Of a stretch of 64,000 nucleotides of DNA, positions 1 through 8,081 are shown piece by piece. This stretch comes from Candidatus Methylopumilus universalis (lineage in GTDB: Bacteria > Pseudomonadota > Gammaproteobacteria > Burkholderiales > Methylophilaceae). The stretch's first letter is position 1; each line of letters opens with the position of its first letter. The DNA lies in assembly GCF_006365315.1 (NCBI RefSeq), contig NZ_CP040968.1, forward strand, positions 682,001 to 746,000. The letters are read 5' to 3'. The notes beneath the pieces were generated by a model. That model saw only the letters and a list, made by a program, of their open reading frames with translations, had not been told where the DNA came from and did not search any database. The position numbers and the translations under genes are program-made.

Positions 1-336
1 TGATTTGAGTTAAAGTCGAAAAACGTTGGTTGGTAAGATTTTTGCCATATGAAGGCCATTGTTCGTCTGAGCCAAATTTAAATGACGGGAGCTTGGGTAG
101 GGAAATCTTATCCAAAGAAAGGGAGTCTAAGGAAATAGAATCCATAGATGCGCAGCTACTTATGATGATAAAAAGGAAGCTTAATGATGCCGCTCGGATA
201 AATTTCAAGTTAATACCTTTCAAAACGATAGTATGAAAATGCTAGATTAAGAAAGCATTTTATAGATAATGCCTAATACTGATATCTTATCTCAAGCAAT
301 CTTTTTTTAATACCAGATATAGACTGACAACTTTAT
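1..336. other. Leading non-coding stretch, no supported gene
   Basis: I see no supported gene here. A plus-strand frame is open from about 9 to 236, with a TTG as its only early start. Its roughly 70-residue product is lysine- and glutamate-rich, matches no family I recognise, and has no clear ribosome binding site. It could be a decayed gene end or non-coding DNA. The last 100 bases are very AT-rich and probably hold the promoter of the downstream FAD oxidoreductase gene, but no convincing -35/-10 pair can be fixed. Confidence 0.4.
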
Positions 337-1539
337 ATGCAAAAAAAAATATTAATCATTGGAGCAGGCATTGCCGGTTGTTCATTGGCTTATTTTTTAG
401 CTAACACTGGATGGGATGTGACATTGCTAGAGAGTCAAGAACACATAGCTCAGGGAGGATCAGGAAATCCAGCTGCAGCAATTTACCCTAAATTTACGCT
501 TAACGATAAAACATACAATGATTTCATGATGAAGAGTTTTATTTTTACAACAAAATGGATAAATCAATTAGGTCTTAATAAAGATGATTATAGTTTTAAT
601 GGTGCGATTGAAATTTTAGAGGACGCATATGCTCATAAATTAGAAATTAACTTATTAGGGAAAATGTCAGGAAAAGAAAAATTTTTAAGCTTAATAGATG
701 AGTCTATGCATAAAAAATATCTAATGAAGAAGGATTTGAGTGGTCTTTTCTTTCATCAAGGGGGTTGGGTAAATCCAATTGCTCTATGTAGCCATTTAAC
801 AAATCATTCGAATATTAAAGTAATCGCAAACCAGGAAATAGTATCAATTGAAAAATTAAATGATCAATGGACGCTTAAAACTAAACACCAAAAGAATTTC
901 AATGCTTATCATGTTGCTATCTGCAATGCAGAACATCTGCATCAATTCGATTTAACACAACATCTCCATACAGATGCATTCCGAGGACAGATCAATTGGG
1001 TAAATTCAACTTCATTCCAAATGCCGTCAGTCGTGATTTGTGATGAGGGATACTTATCTCCCCTCATTAGAGATAAGCATATTTTTGGTGCAACTTACGC
1101 CATGAATGACTTTAATAAAGACCTAAGAATAAGCGATACAAAAAAGAATATAGCGTCTATTAAAGAAATACATCAAGGGTTTCATAAACATTGTCTAGCG
1201 CAAAAAATAATAGCTGGTAGAGTGGCTTGGCGAGCATCTACAAAAGATAGAAAACCGTATGTAGGTCGTATATTTAATAATCAAATATTTGAAAAAATGC
1301 GCATAAGAGAGCTAGCCCAAGCAGATCGTCTTCCATGGTTAGAAAATTTATATATTGCAAGTGGATTTGGTTCTAGAGGGTTTACATTTGCTCCCTACTG
1401 CAGCTCTGTGCTCGCAAATTTAATTAATGATAATTTATCACTAGAAGATAAAAAAACATTAAATTATACAAATCCAGAAAGATATCGACTTAAAAAAATG
1501 AGTTTAAAAAAAGTGGCGAGCCAAATTTTTAGGGTATAA
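337..1539 (+). CDS. mnmC: FAD-dependent tRNA cmnm5s2U34 oxidoreductase, MnmC C-terminal domain type (stand-alone MnmC2)
   Basis: This 400-residue protein resembles the C-terminal half of MnmC, which oxidatively removes the carboxymethyl group from cmnm5(s2)U34 in the tRNA wobble position. An N-terminal Rossmann fold carries the dinucleotide motif GAGIAG (residues 9-14). It is followed by the SGNPAAAIYPK segment typical of MnmC2, a central 'GGWVNP' stretch, 'FRGQ', and 'GRVAWRASTKDRKPYVG' near residue 300. The C-terminal 'GFGSRG' motif belongs to the DAO-type FAD fold. The MnmC1 methyltransferase domain of the fused enterobacterial enzyme is absent, and no candidate for it lies upstream in the window. 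The next gene starts 9 bases downstream on the same strand. A glycine-oxidase-like role is possible, but the MnmC motifs argue against it. Confidence 0.82.
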   Translation: MQKKILIIGAGIAGCSLAYFLANTGWDVTLLESQEHIAQGGSGNPAAAIYPKFTLNDKTYNDFMMKSFIFTTKWINQLGLNKDDYSFNGAIEILEDAYAHKLEINLLGKMSGKEKFLSLIDESMHKKYLMKKDLSGLFFHQGGWVNPIALCSHLTNHSNIKVIANQEIVSIEKLNDQWTLKTKHQKNFNAYHVAICNAEHLHQFDLTQHLHTDAFRGQINWVNSTSFQMPSVVICDEGYLSPLIRDKHIFGATYAMNDFNKDLRISDTKKNIASIKEIHQGFHKHCLAQKIIAGRVAWRASTKDRKPYVGRIFNNQIFEKMRIRELAQADRLPWLENLYIASGFGSRGFTFAPYCSSVLANLINDNLSLEDKKTLNYTNPERYRLKKMSLKKVASQIFRV

Positions 1540-1548
1540 ATTTATATC

Positions 1549-3405
1549 ATGTCGAAAATATTGATTCAAGAAGCAAAAAAATACGAAAGCGAAGGAAATA
1601 TTTCTCAAGCTATTATTTCATTTAAGAAAGTCCTGCAATTAGAGCCTGAAAATTACATCATTCAATTGGAATTAGGAAATCTTTGTACTTCTAACAAACA
1701 ATTTGAAGAGGCTGCCGGCTATTTTAGAAGATGTCTGTATCAGTTCAAAGATAATATAGAAATTAAAAATGCACTTTGTTTTTCTCTTACTTCATTCGGT
1801 AACGAATATTATTTAGAATCAAATTTTCAATTATCAGAAGCTTGCTTTGAAGAAGTTTTAGAATACGAAAAAAATAATTGGGTTTACTACTACAATCTTG
1901 CAAATACACAAGATAAGCTTAATAAAATTTCTAAAGCTTATGAGAATTATCAAAAAGCTATCCAACTAAATCCGAATGATGCTGATCTTTGGAATAACAA
2001 TGGCAATTCAGAACGCAAACTGGGCTATTTGGATAAAGCATTAATATCCTACGAGAATGCCTTGAAGATCAGGCCTGCTCTTTTTCATGCACTAGCCCAC
2101 CTTACTCATCAAAAACAACATATGTGTAACTGGCATGATATTGACAAATATTTCCAAAAAATATGTTCTGTTGTAAACACAAATGCAGAAGCACTAATTT
2201 CACCTTTTGCTTTCGTTGCAAATCCCCTATCGTCTTCTCAAGATCAGCTAATATGTGCAAACCAATGGACACAAAATCATTTTAAAGACCGACCTTTTAA
2301 AAAAGAAAAATGGAAACAAAAAAATAAAGTACGTATCGGATATTTATCTTCAGACTTTAAACTTCACCCGCTATATTTTTTAATTCGCGATGTTATCAGA
2401 TATCACAATCGGGATATTTTTGATATTTATGCATATGATGCAAGCCCACATGAAAATACCAATGAGCGAAATACACTTATTAGCTTATTTGATTTTTATA
2501 GGGATATCTCAAGCCTCAATGATGAAAAGGCTATAAGCCTTATTAATAACGATGAAATTGATATTTTTATTGATTTAACAGGCTATACCAATAATAGTCG
2601 TGCATTTATTGCACCGCAACTTAAAAATACAACGACTATAAATTGGCTAGGCTATCCAGGCTCGATGGGATTAACCCAAGAAAAACCACTTTATGATTTT
2701 ATCCTGGCTGATGACTTCATTATTCCTGAAAATGATGAAAAATATTATGCAGAATCTATTTTAAGACTACCCTTTGCCTATCAGCCGAATATAGAAAATC
2801 GTTACCAATTGAATCATAAAAATCGCCAAGATTACGGCATACCCTCAGATGCATTCGTATATTGTGCATTTAATCAATCATTCAAAATTACTGAATTCAT
2901 ATTCAAAGCCTGGCTTACTCTTTTAGAAAAATATCCGAAAAGCATTCTTTGGCTGACAGAATCTAATAGCTGGGCAACAAATAATTTAAAAAACTACGCA
3001 GAGAGGCACGGGATTAACTCTGAGAGAATTATTTTTGCCAAACGGGTTCCCAATGAAGAGCATATTGCTCGTCACGCCTTGGCAGATATTTATTTAGATA
3101 CCTTACCTTATAACGCACATACCTCAGCAAGTGATGCATTAGCTATGAATATACCTATCGTCACACTTAAGGGCAAAACATTCCCTTCGAGAGTGGCGGG
3201 AAGTTTGCTTCATAGCTTAAATTTAGATGACCTTATTACGGAAGACATTGAAAGTTATATTAAATGCGCTTCTAAGCTGACTGAAGATTCAACATATAGA
3301 CAAGATATTACTCGCAGACTAACAGAGGCCAAATCAACTTCGCCGAACTTCAAGCCGCAGTTATTTGTAAAAACTTTGGAGAATATCTATCAAAAACTCA
3401 TTTAA
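1549..3405 (+). CDS. TPR protein with SPINDLY/OGT-type glycosyltransferase domain (GT41)
   Basis: This 618-residue cytosolic protein has two parts. Residues about 1-190 are tetratricopeptide repeats, for example 'YYNLANTQDKLNKISKAYENYQKAIQLNPND'-like units described here by position 110-140. Residues about 255-610 form a GT41 (O-GlcNAc transferase/SPINDLY) catalytic domain. Family hallmarks are visible: 'GYLSSDFKLHP' with the conserved HP pair, 'INWLGYPGSMG', 'FNQSFKI', and 'LPYNAHTSASDAL', which matches the nucleotide-sugar-binding loop of the family. Such proteins transfer a sugar to Ser/Thr of proteins, but the acceptor and donor in bacteria are mostly unknown and cannot be read here. The stop codon shares the bases TTAA with the convergent EamA gene. 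Confidence 0.85.
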   Translation: MSKILIQEAKKYESEGNISQAIISFKKVLQLEPENYIIQLELGNLCTSNKQFEEAAGYFRRCLYQFKDNIEIKNALCFSLTSFGNEYYLESNFQLSEACFEEVLEYEKNNWVYYYNLANTQDKLNKISKAYENYQKAIQLNPNDADLWNNNGNSERKLGYLDKALISYENALKIRPALFHALAHLTHQKQHMCNWHDIDKYFQKICSVVNTNAEALISPFAFVANPLSSSQDQLICANQWTQNHFKDRPFKKEKWKQKNKVRIGYLSSDFKLHPLYFLIRDVIRYHNRDIFDIYAYDASPHENTNERNTLISLFDFYRDISSLNDEKAISLINNDEIDIFIDLTGYTNNSRAFIAPQLKNTTTINWLGYPGSMGLTQEKPLYDFILADDFIIPENDEKYYAESILRLPFAYQPNIENRYQLNHKNRQDYGIPSDAFVYCAFNQSFKITEFIFKAWLTLLEKYPKSILWLTESNSWATNNLKNYAERHGINSERIIFAKRVPNEEHIARHALADIYLDTLPYNAHTSASDALAMNIPIVTLKGKTFPSRVAGSLLHSLNLDDLITEDIESYIKCASKLTEDSTYRQDITRRLTEAKSTSPNFKPQLFVKTLENIYQKLI

Positions 3406-4262
3406 TTTTTCGAAGCAAGAATAACACCAGCGATAATTAAAATTCCACCTAGCCACTCTTGAAGCGCAATAATTTCTCCTACAAGAAAATAAGATGAAAT
3501 TGCAGCGACCACAATTTCAAATAGAAAAAAACTAGAAGCCTCTACTGCTTTAATTTGTGTAACGCCAAATTGTACAAGTAATGTTGAAAAAAAAAGGCTT
3601 AATGCAATCACCATCATAATCATGGCATCCACCGGTGTAAAAAAATCCAATGTTGGCATAGTGTTTCTATCAAACATAATACATATAGTAGCTACTAAGA
3701 TTACACCAAGCCATATTGCGAGTGCTTTTTGGTCGATCGTCATATGTTCATGCTTCCGTGTCATAACATTTGTTATGGCAAAGCCTATACCTGAGCTAAG
3801 AGCTAACCAATCACTTTTTGAATCTAAATGAATCAGATAGCCAGGCTCCCAAAGCATAATGAAAGCACCAATAAGAGAGATAAAAATAGCAATGTAGTGC
3901 CGTTTTTGTGTATCTTCATTCAACATAAAATGCGCTAAAAAAATAGTCCAAACAGGAGATAGATAAAATAAAAGCATGACACGCACTACCTCTCCGTCAA
4001 TAACAGCAAGCACATAACTAATATTTGTATAACCTGCGACGAGAGAGAGAAGCCAAAAATCTCTTGACCATATAGGAATCTTTTTCTTAGCAATAAAAAA
4101 ATAAGGCAGCGCTATTGCAAGTGTCAAAGTAAAAACATAAAGACTGGAATAAATACCTGAAACCCCTACTTTTGCCATCAAGCGATAGGGATACCAAATA
4201 ATTCCCCAGACAAGAGCACCAAAAAGTAGGGCAAAAATTGGAGGGTAAAGTTTTGTGTTCAT
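3402..4262 (-). CDS. EamA/DMT-family transporter
   Basis: A 286-residue, strongly hydrophobic protein with about ten predicted transmembrane helices arranged as two EamA repeats of five, the architecture of the drug/metabolite transporter superfamily in the inner membrane. Helices include 'IFALLFGALVWGIIWYPY' at the N terminus and 'WLGGILIIAGVILASK' at the C terminus. The substrate cannot be deduced from sequence; relatives export amino acids, metabolites or drugs. It starts inside the miaA stop region (ATGA overlap), so it is probably the last gene of the tsaE-amiC-miaA transcription unit. Its 3' end overlaps the convergent glycosyltransferase gene by four bases. Confidence 0.8.
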   Translation of the reverse strand: MNTKLYPPIFALLFGALVWGIIWYPYRLMAKVGVSGIYSSLYVFTLTLAIALPYFFIAKKKIPIWSRDFWLLSLVAGYTNISYVLAVIDGEVVRVMLLFYLSPVWTIFLAHFMLNEDTQKRHYIAIFISLIGAFIMLWEPGYLIHLDSKSDWLALSSGIGFAITNVMTRKHEHMTIDQKALAIWLGVILVATICIMFDRNTMPTLDFFTPVDAMIMMVIALSLFFSTLLVQFGVTQIKAVEASSFFLFEIVVAAISSYFLVGEIIALQEWLGGILIIAGVILASKN

Positions 4263-5200
4263 GAGAGTCTTGCCCTAACGAAAGCTATCGCTTCATTACA
4301 TATGTTGTCATTGGAAGCATCAAATAAATTAAGATTTTCCATACTCCTCATCCAAGTCATTTGTCTTTTGGCTAGCTGGCGAGTTGCAAAGATAATCTTA
4401 TCGATACATTCTTTTTCCTCAATGCCCCCATTAAAGTACTCAAGAGTTTGACGATATCCCACTGATCTCATGGATGGCATATGACTCTGAAGTGTAGGAT
4501 ATTTTTGAAGTAAAGATCTCACCTCTTCAAATAAGCCGGCCTCTATCATTTCATGAACTCTAAACTCAATTCGCTGATGAAGAATTTTTCTATTGCTTGG
4601 CATGAGTCCTAATTTACAAACTGAAAACGGGAATACATCTTTATTTTTTGATTGATGATAAGAAGATAGAGGTTTTCCTGATGAGTAAAAAACTTCTAAA
4701 GCACGACTGATGCGCTGGGCATCATTAGGATTTAACTTTGCTGCCGTTTCTTTATCAACGGATTTAAGCTTTTCATAAAGCTTAGGCCAGCCGACTTGGC
4801 GCGCTTCTTCTTCTATAACTTTTCTAAACTGATCATCAGTCGCTGGCATTTGATTAATTCCTTTTTCAAGGGCATTAAAATACATCATAGTGCCTCCAAC
4901 AAGGAGCGGAATACGCTTTCGCAATAAAATTTCATCAATACGCTGTAGAGCATCTTGTGTAAATTGCGCTACGGAATACGATTCATTTGGCTTCATGATA
5001 TTAATAAGGTGATGAGGTGCCTTTTCTAGAATGTCTTGATTTGGTTTAGCTACACCAATATCCATGTCTTGATATATTTGGGCTGAATCAACGCTAATAA
5101 TTTCGAAAGGAAAGGTTTTAACAAGCTCAACAGCAAGACTTGTTTTGCCTGAAGCTGTAGGACCCATCAAAAAAAATATAGCTGGCTTGTCTATAGCCAT
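4259..5200 (-). CDS. miaA: tRNA dimethylallyltransferase
   Basis: MiaA transfers a dimethylallyl group to N6 of A37 in tRNAs that read codons starting with U. At 313 residues it has the usual length. The P-loop GPTASGKT sits at residues 13-20 and is followed by 'DSAQIYQDMDIGVAKP', the substrate-binding signature. 'VGGTMMYFNAL' and 'TRQLAKRQMTWMR' near the C terminus are also family hallmarks. The gene begins 3 bases after amiC ends and overlaps the EamA transporter start by 4 bases, so translation is probably coupled. In many proteobacteria mutL sits between the amidase gene and miaA; here there is no room for it. Confidence 0.96.
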   Translation of the reverse strand: MAIDKPAIFFLMGPTASGKTSLAVELVKTFPFEIISVDSAQIYQDMDIGVAKPNQDILEKAPHHLINIMKPNESYSVAQFTQDALQRIDEILLRKRIPLLVGGTMMYFNALEKGINQMPATDDQFRKVIEEEARQVGWPKLYEKLKSVDKETAAKLNPNDAQRISRALEVFYSSGKPLSSYHQSKNKDVFPFSVCKLGLMPSNRKILHQRIEFRVHEMIEAGLFEEVRSLLQKYPTLQSHMPSMRSVGYRQTLEYFNGGIEEKECIDKIIFATRQLAKRQMTWMRSMENLNLFDASNDNICNEAIAFVRARLS

Positions 5201-5203
5201 AGT

Positions 5204-6466
5204 TTAAAAATTCTTAGCGATATTAGGATTGGAAGCCAAATATTTTTTTATCCCAATTAAAATATTTTTAGCTAGAAGTTCTTGATGCTCTTCATTATTT
5301 AAAATCTGCTCTTCCTTTGGGTTGCTTATAAAAGCTGTTTCCACAAGGATAGATGGAATATCAGGCGATTTAAGAACTGCAAATCCGGCCTGTTCTACAT
5401 TTGACTTATGTAGATCATTAATGTCGCCCAATTGCTCCAGCACAAAATTTCCAAGTTTTACACTGTCGTTGATCGTTGCTGACTGAGATAAATCGAGCAA
5501 TGTCTTAGCAAGCATCGGATCTTTATCATCCAAACTTACGCCACCAATTAAATCAGACTCATTTTCTTTATTCGCTAAATATTTAGCGGAAGCTGATGTA
5601 GCTCCTCTTTCTGACAATGCAAATACAGAAGAACCTTTAGCCTCTGGATTTGTAAAAGCATCTGCATGAATAGAAACAAAGAGGTCTGCTTTTAATTTTC
5701 TTGCCTTAACAACACGTCCATGAAGAGGTACAAAATAATCATCATCCCTTGTAAGCACAGCTCTTAATTGCTCATCATCATCAATAATTTTTTTAAGTTT
5801 CCTTGCAATAGATAAGGTAATATTTTTTTCTAAGCTGCCGGCTGCCCCTCTAGCTCCAGAATCTTCACCACCATGTCCAGCATCCAAGGCAATCACGATT
5901 TTTTTGTTTAAATTTTTATTTACTTGAGGTGGTAACAGGGCCTCTTGAGATGTTTTTTCTTTTTTAATTTCTGGAGCTGTTAAAACAATCTCTTTTTTTG
6001 AAGGCGTGAGATCTTTTTTTTCTTTATCTTGAACGAACGCCATTAATTCATCAACTCTTGGATACACATCTATGACCAAACGATGTTTGTATCCACCTGC
6101 AGGCTTTAGAGAAAAAATATTAATTTTAGACTCTGTTCTTAATTCAATCACGACTCGAGATACCTGATTATTAAACTTCGCAACACGAATTTGTTTAATA
6201 TTAGGATCGCTTGATAATATTTTAGTGCTTAAATTTTTTAAATCGTCATTAAGGTCAATATCATGAAGATCAATGACCAGACGATCTGGATTTTTTAAGA
6301 TCATTTGATCATTGCTAATAGCTTTGATGGACTCAAGAGTTACACGGGTATACTCTCTTGCGGGCCATACACGTGCCGATTCAATCGAATTTTTTGCCCA
6401 AATGTAATTGGGAAGTATCCCCAACGTGAGTATAAAAATAATTTTTAGATAATAGTTTTTAAGCAT
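5204..6466 (-). CDS. amiC: N-acetylmuramoyl-L-alanine amidase, AmiC type with AMIN domain
   Basis: A periplasmic murein amidase that cleaves the MurNAc-L-Ala bond during daughter-cell separation. The 420-residue protein has an N-terminal signal peptide ending near 'NYIWAKN'. An AMIN domain at about residues 28-130 targets related enzymes to the septum, and is followed by a low-complexity linker rich in Lys and Glu. The Amidase_3 zinc-hydrolase domain spans about residues 190-410. Its zinc ligands and catalytic residues appear in 'DAGHGGEDSGARG', 'SLEKN', 'VSIHADAF' and 'ILVETAFISNP'. There is no C-terminal LysM domain. Its start lies 22 bases inside tsaE, and miaA follows after 3 bases. Confidence 0.93.
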   Translation of the reverse strand: MLKNYYLKIIFILTLGILPNYIWAKNSIESARVWPAREYTRVTLESIKAISNDQMILKNPDRLVIDLHDIDLNDDLKNLSTKILSSDPNIKQIRVAKFNNQVSRVVIELRTESKINIFSLKPAGGYKHRLVIDVYPRVDELMAFVQDKEKKDLTPSKKEIVLTAPEIKKEKTSQEALLPPQVNKNLNKKIVIALDAGHGGEDSGARGAAGSLEKNITLSIARKLKKIIDDDEQLRAVLTRDDDYFVPLHGRVVKARKLKADLFVSIHADAFTNPEAKGSSVFALSERGATSASAKYLANKENESDLIGGVSLDDKDPMLAKTLLDLSQSATINDSVKLGNFVLEQLGDINDLHKSNVEQAGFAVLKSPDIPSILVETAFISNPKEEQILNNEEHQELLAKNILIGIKKYLASNPNIAKNF

Positions 6467-6906
6467 TCACTTCCTATAGCGGTGCAGCCAATCAGATGAA
6501 GATGACGGCCAAATGATTCATGACTTAGCTCAATCGAAATATCAGGCTCCGGAAGAAAATGCCCCGCTTTTTCTGGCCACTCGATTAAACAAATAGACTT
6601 TTCATTAAAGTATTCTCTAAATCCAGAATCATCCCACTCATGCTCGCCTTTGAAGCGATAAAGATCAAAGTGATAAATCATAAATTTTTCAAAGTGATAA
6701 GGCTCGACTAATGTATAGGTTGGGCTTTTCACTTTATCCTGATAACCAAGCCCGCGAAGGAGACCTCTCACAAATGTCGTTTTTCCTACACCTAATTCGC
6801 CTTTTAAATATAAATTCATACCGGGATGTAAATGGTTCGCCATGCTTTCTGCGAAACGAAGTGTTTCACTTTCATCTTTTAAGTCATAATTAGAATCAAA
6901 CATCAT
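6445..6906 (-). CDS. tsaE: tRNA threonylcarbamoyladenosine biosynthesis ATPase TsaE
   Basis: TsaE is the ATPase partner of TsaB and TsaD in making t6A37 on ANN-decoding tRNAs. The protein shows the Walker A motif GELGVGKTT, then 'SPTYTLVEPY', 'HFDLYR' and 'LIEWPE', which together identify the family. The frame can open at a GTG at 6912, but two ATG codons follow at 6906 and 6903. I choose ATG 6906 (153 residues) because it is closer to the family's usual N terminus; no strong Shine-Dalgarno decides it. The gene is divergent from queG, only about 30 bases away, and its 3' end overlaps amiC by 22 bases. Confidence 0.93.
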   Translation of the reverse strand: MMFDSNYDLKDESETLRFAESMANHLHPGMNLYLKGELGVGKTTFVRGLLRGLGYQDKVKSPTYTLVEPYHFEKFMIYHFDLYRFKGEHEWDDSGFREYFNEKSICLIEWPEKAGHFLPEPDISIELSHESFGRHLHLIGCTAIGSECLKTII

Positions 6907-6937
6907 AGACACTACTTATATAAAAAATAATTAAAAC

Positions 6938-8011
6938 ATGGCAGACATTTGGGATCAATTAGCATTGCAAATTAAAGACTGGGGCCGAGAAATTGGTTTT
7001 AATCAAATTGGCATTGCTGATATAGACCTCAATCATACAAAAGATCATTATCTAGAATGGATTAAACAAGGGTTCCATGGTGAGATGCATTATATGGTAA
7101 AACATGGTTCTCGGCGATATCAGCCAGATGAGTTGGTGCCAAATACCATCCGAATTATTACGGCCAGACTCAATTATCTCCCCCACTCTCACAATTCAGA
7201 AGCTATTTTAGAGGATGGTCAAAAAGCTTTCATTTCTCGATATGCTTTAGGCCGTGATTACCATAAAGTGATGCGTACTAAATTAAAAAAACTTTCAGAA
7301 AAAATTCAAAAAGAAGCACATAAAACATTAGATCGATCATTTGAATTTAGATTGTTTACAGATAGCGCTCCTGTCATGGAGGTTGAGCTTGCTGAGAAAT
7401 CTGGACTTGGTTGGAGAGGAAAACATACCTTACTCATCAATAAAGAGCATGGCTCCTGGTTTTTCCTAGGTGAGATTTATATCAATTTACCCCTGCCCGT
7501 TGATAAAAAAGTAGAAAATCATTGTGGCACATGCACAAGTTGTATCGATGTATGTCCCACCAAAGCTATCGTAGGGCCCTATATGCTTGACGCAAGAAAG
7601 TGCATTTCATACCTCACTATTGAACATAAATCCTCTATACCTTTGGAATTTAGAAAACAAATTGGCAATCGTGTTTATGGTTGTGATGATTGCCAATTGT
7701 TTTGTCCTTGGAATAAATTTGGCCAAATAACTAAAGAGGAAGATTTTAAAGTAAGGCACGGTTTAGATGATATTGAGCTTGTGGAATGCTTCTTATGGAC
7801 TGAAGCAGAGTTCATCAAATACATGGAAGGTAGCGCAATCCTTCGTATTGGTTATGACCAGTGGTTAAGAAATATTGCGATAGGACTTGGCAACGCTAAA
7901 ACATCTGAAACTATCGTGAATGCTCTTAAAGGAAGGTTAAATGAAGCCTCTCCGCTTGTGAAAGAACATATATCCTGGGCACTTGCGCAACATAATTTTC
8001 ATATGAATTAA
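6938..8011 (+). CDS. queG: Epoxyqueuosine reductase
   Basis: QueG performs the last step of queuosine synthesis, reducing epoxyqueuosine to queuosine in tRNA (Asp, Asn, His, Tyr) using cobalamin and two [4Fe-4S] clusters. The 357-residue protein carries the two ferredoxin-like cysteine sets: 'CGTCTSCIDVCPTKAI' near residue 190 and 'GCDDCQLFCPWN' near residue 247. 'LFTDSAPVMEVELAEKSGLG' is the conserved region before the cluster domain. A HEAT-like C terminus follows. A second queuosine gene, queD, lies about 10 kb downstream. The gene is divergent from tsaE, with an AT-rich gap that must hold both promoters. Confidence 0.95.
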   Translation: MADIWDQLALQIKDWGREIGFNQIGIADIDLNHTKDHYLEWIKQGFHGEMHYMVKHGSRRYQPDELVPNTIRIITARLNYLPHSHNSEAILEDGQKAFISRYALGRDYHKVMRTKLKKLSEKIQKEAHKTLDRSFEFRLFTDSAPVMEVELAEKSGLGWRGKHTLLINKEHGSWFFLGEIYINLPLPVDKKVENHCGTCTSCIDVCPTKAIVGPYMLDARKCISYLTIEHKSSIPLEFRKQIGNRVYGCDDCQLFCPWNKFGQITKEEDFKVRHGLDDIELVECFLWTEAEFIKYMEGSAILRIGYDQWLRNIAIGLGNAKTSETIVNALKGRLNEASPLVKEHISWALAQHNFHMN

Positions 8012-8020
8012 GTATGTCTT

Positions 8021-8029
8021 TGCTATAAT
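8021..8029 (+). promoter_or_regulatory. Extended -10 promoter element upstream of pgi
   Basis: The sequence TGCTATAAT matches the extended -10 consensus (TGnTATAAT) exactly. It begins 9 bases after the queG stop codon and lies about 50 bases before the pgi start. No good -35 hexamer is found at 17 bases, as is common for extended -10 promoters. This suggests that pgi has its own transcription start about 45 bases upstream of its ATG. Confidence 0.55.
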
Positions 8030-8081
8030 GAGCGGCTATATTGAAATTTTCATCATTAAATCCTTGAGTTGAACGTTATAC

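Noticed and set aside
30-236. A 68-codon plus-strand frame with a TTG start near the window edge
   Set aside because: No ribosome site, no recognisable family, low-complexity charged composition, and a weak start; kept only as part of the leading non-coding stretch.
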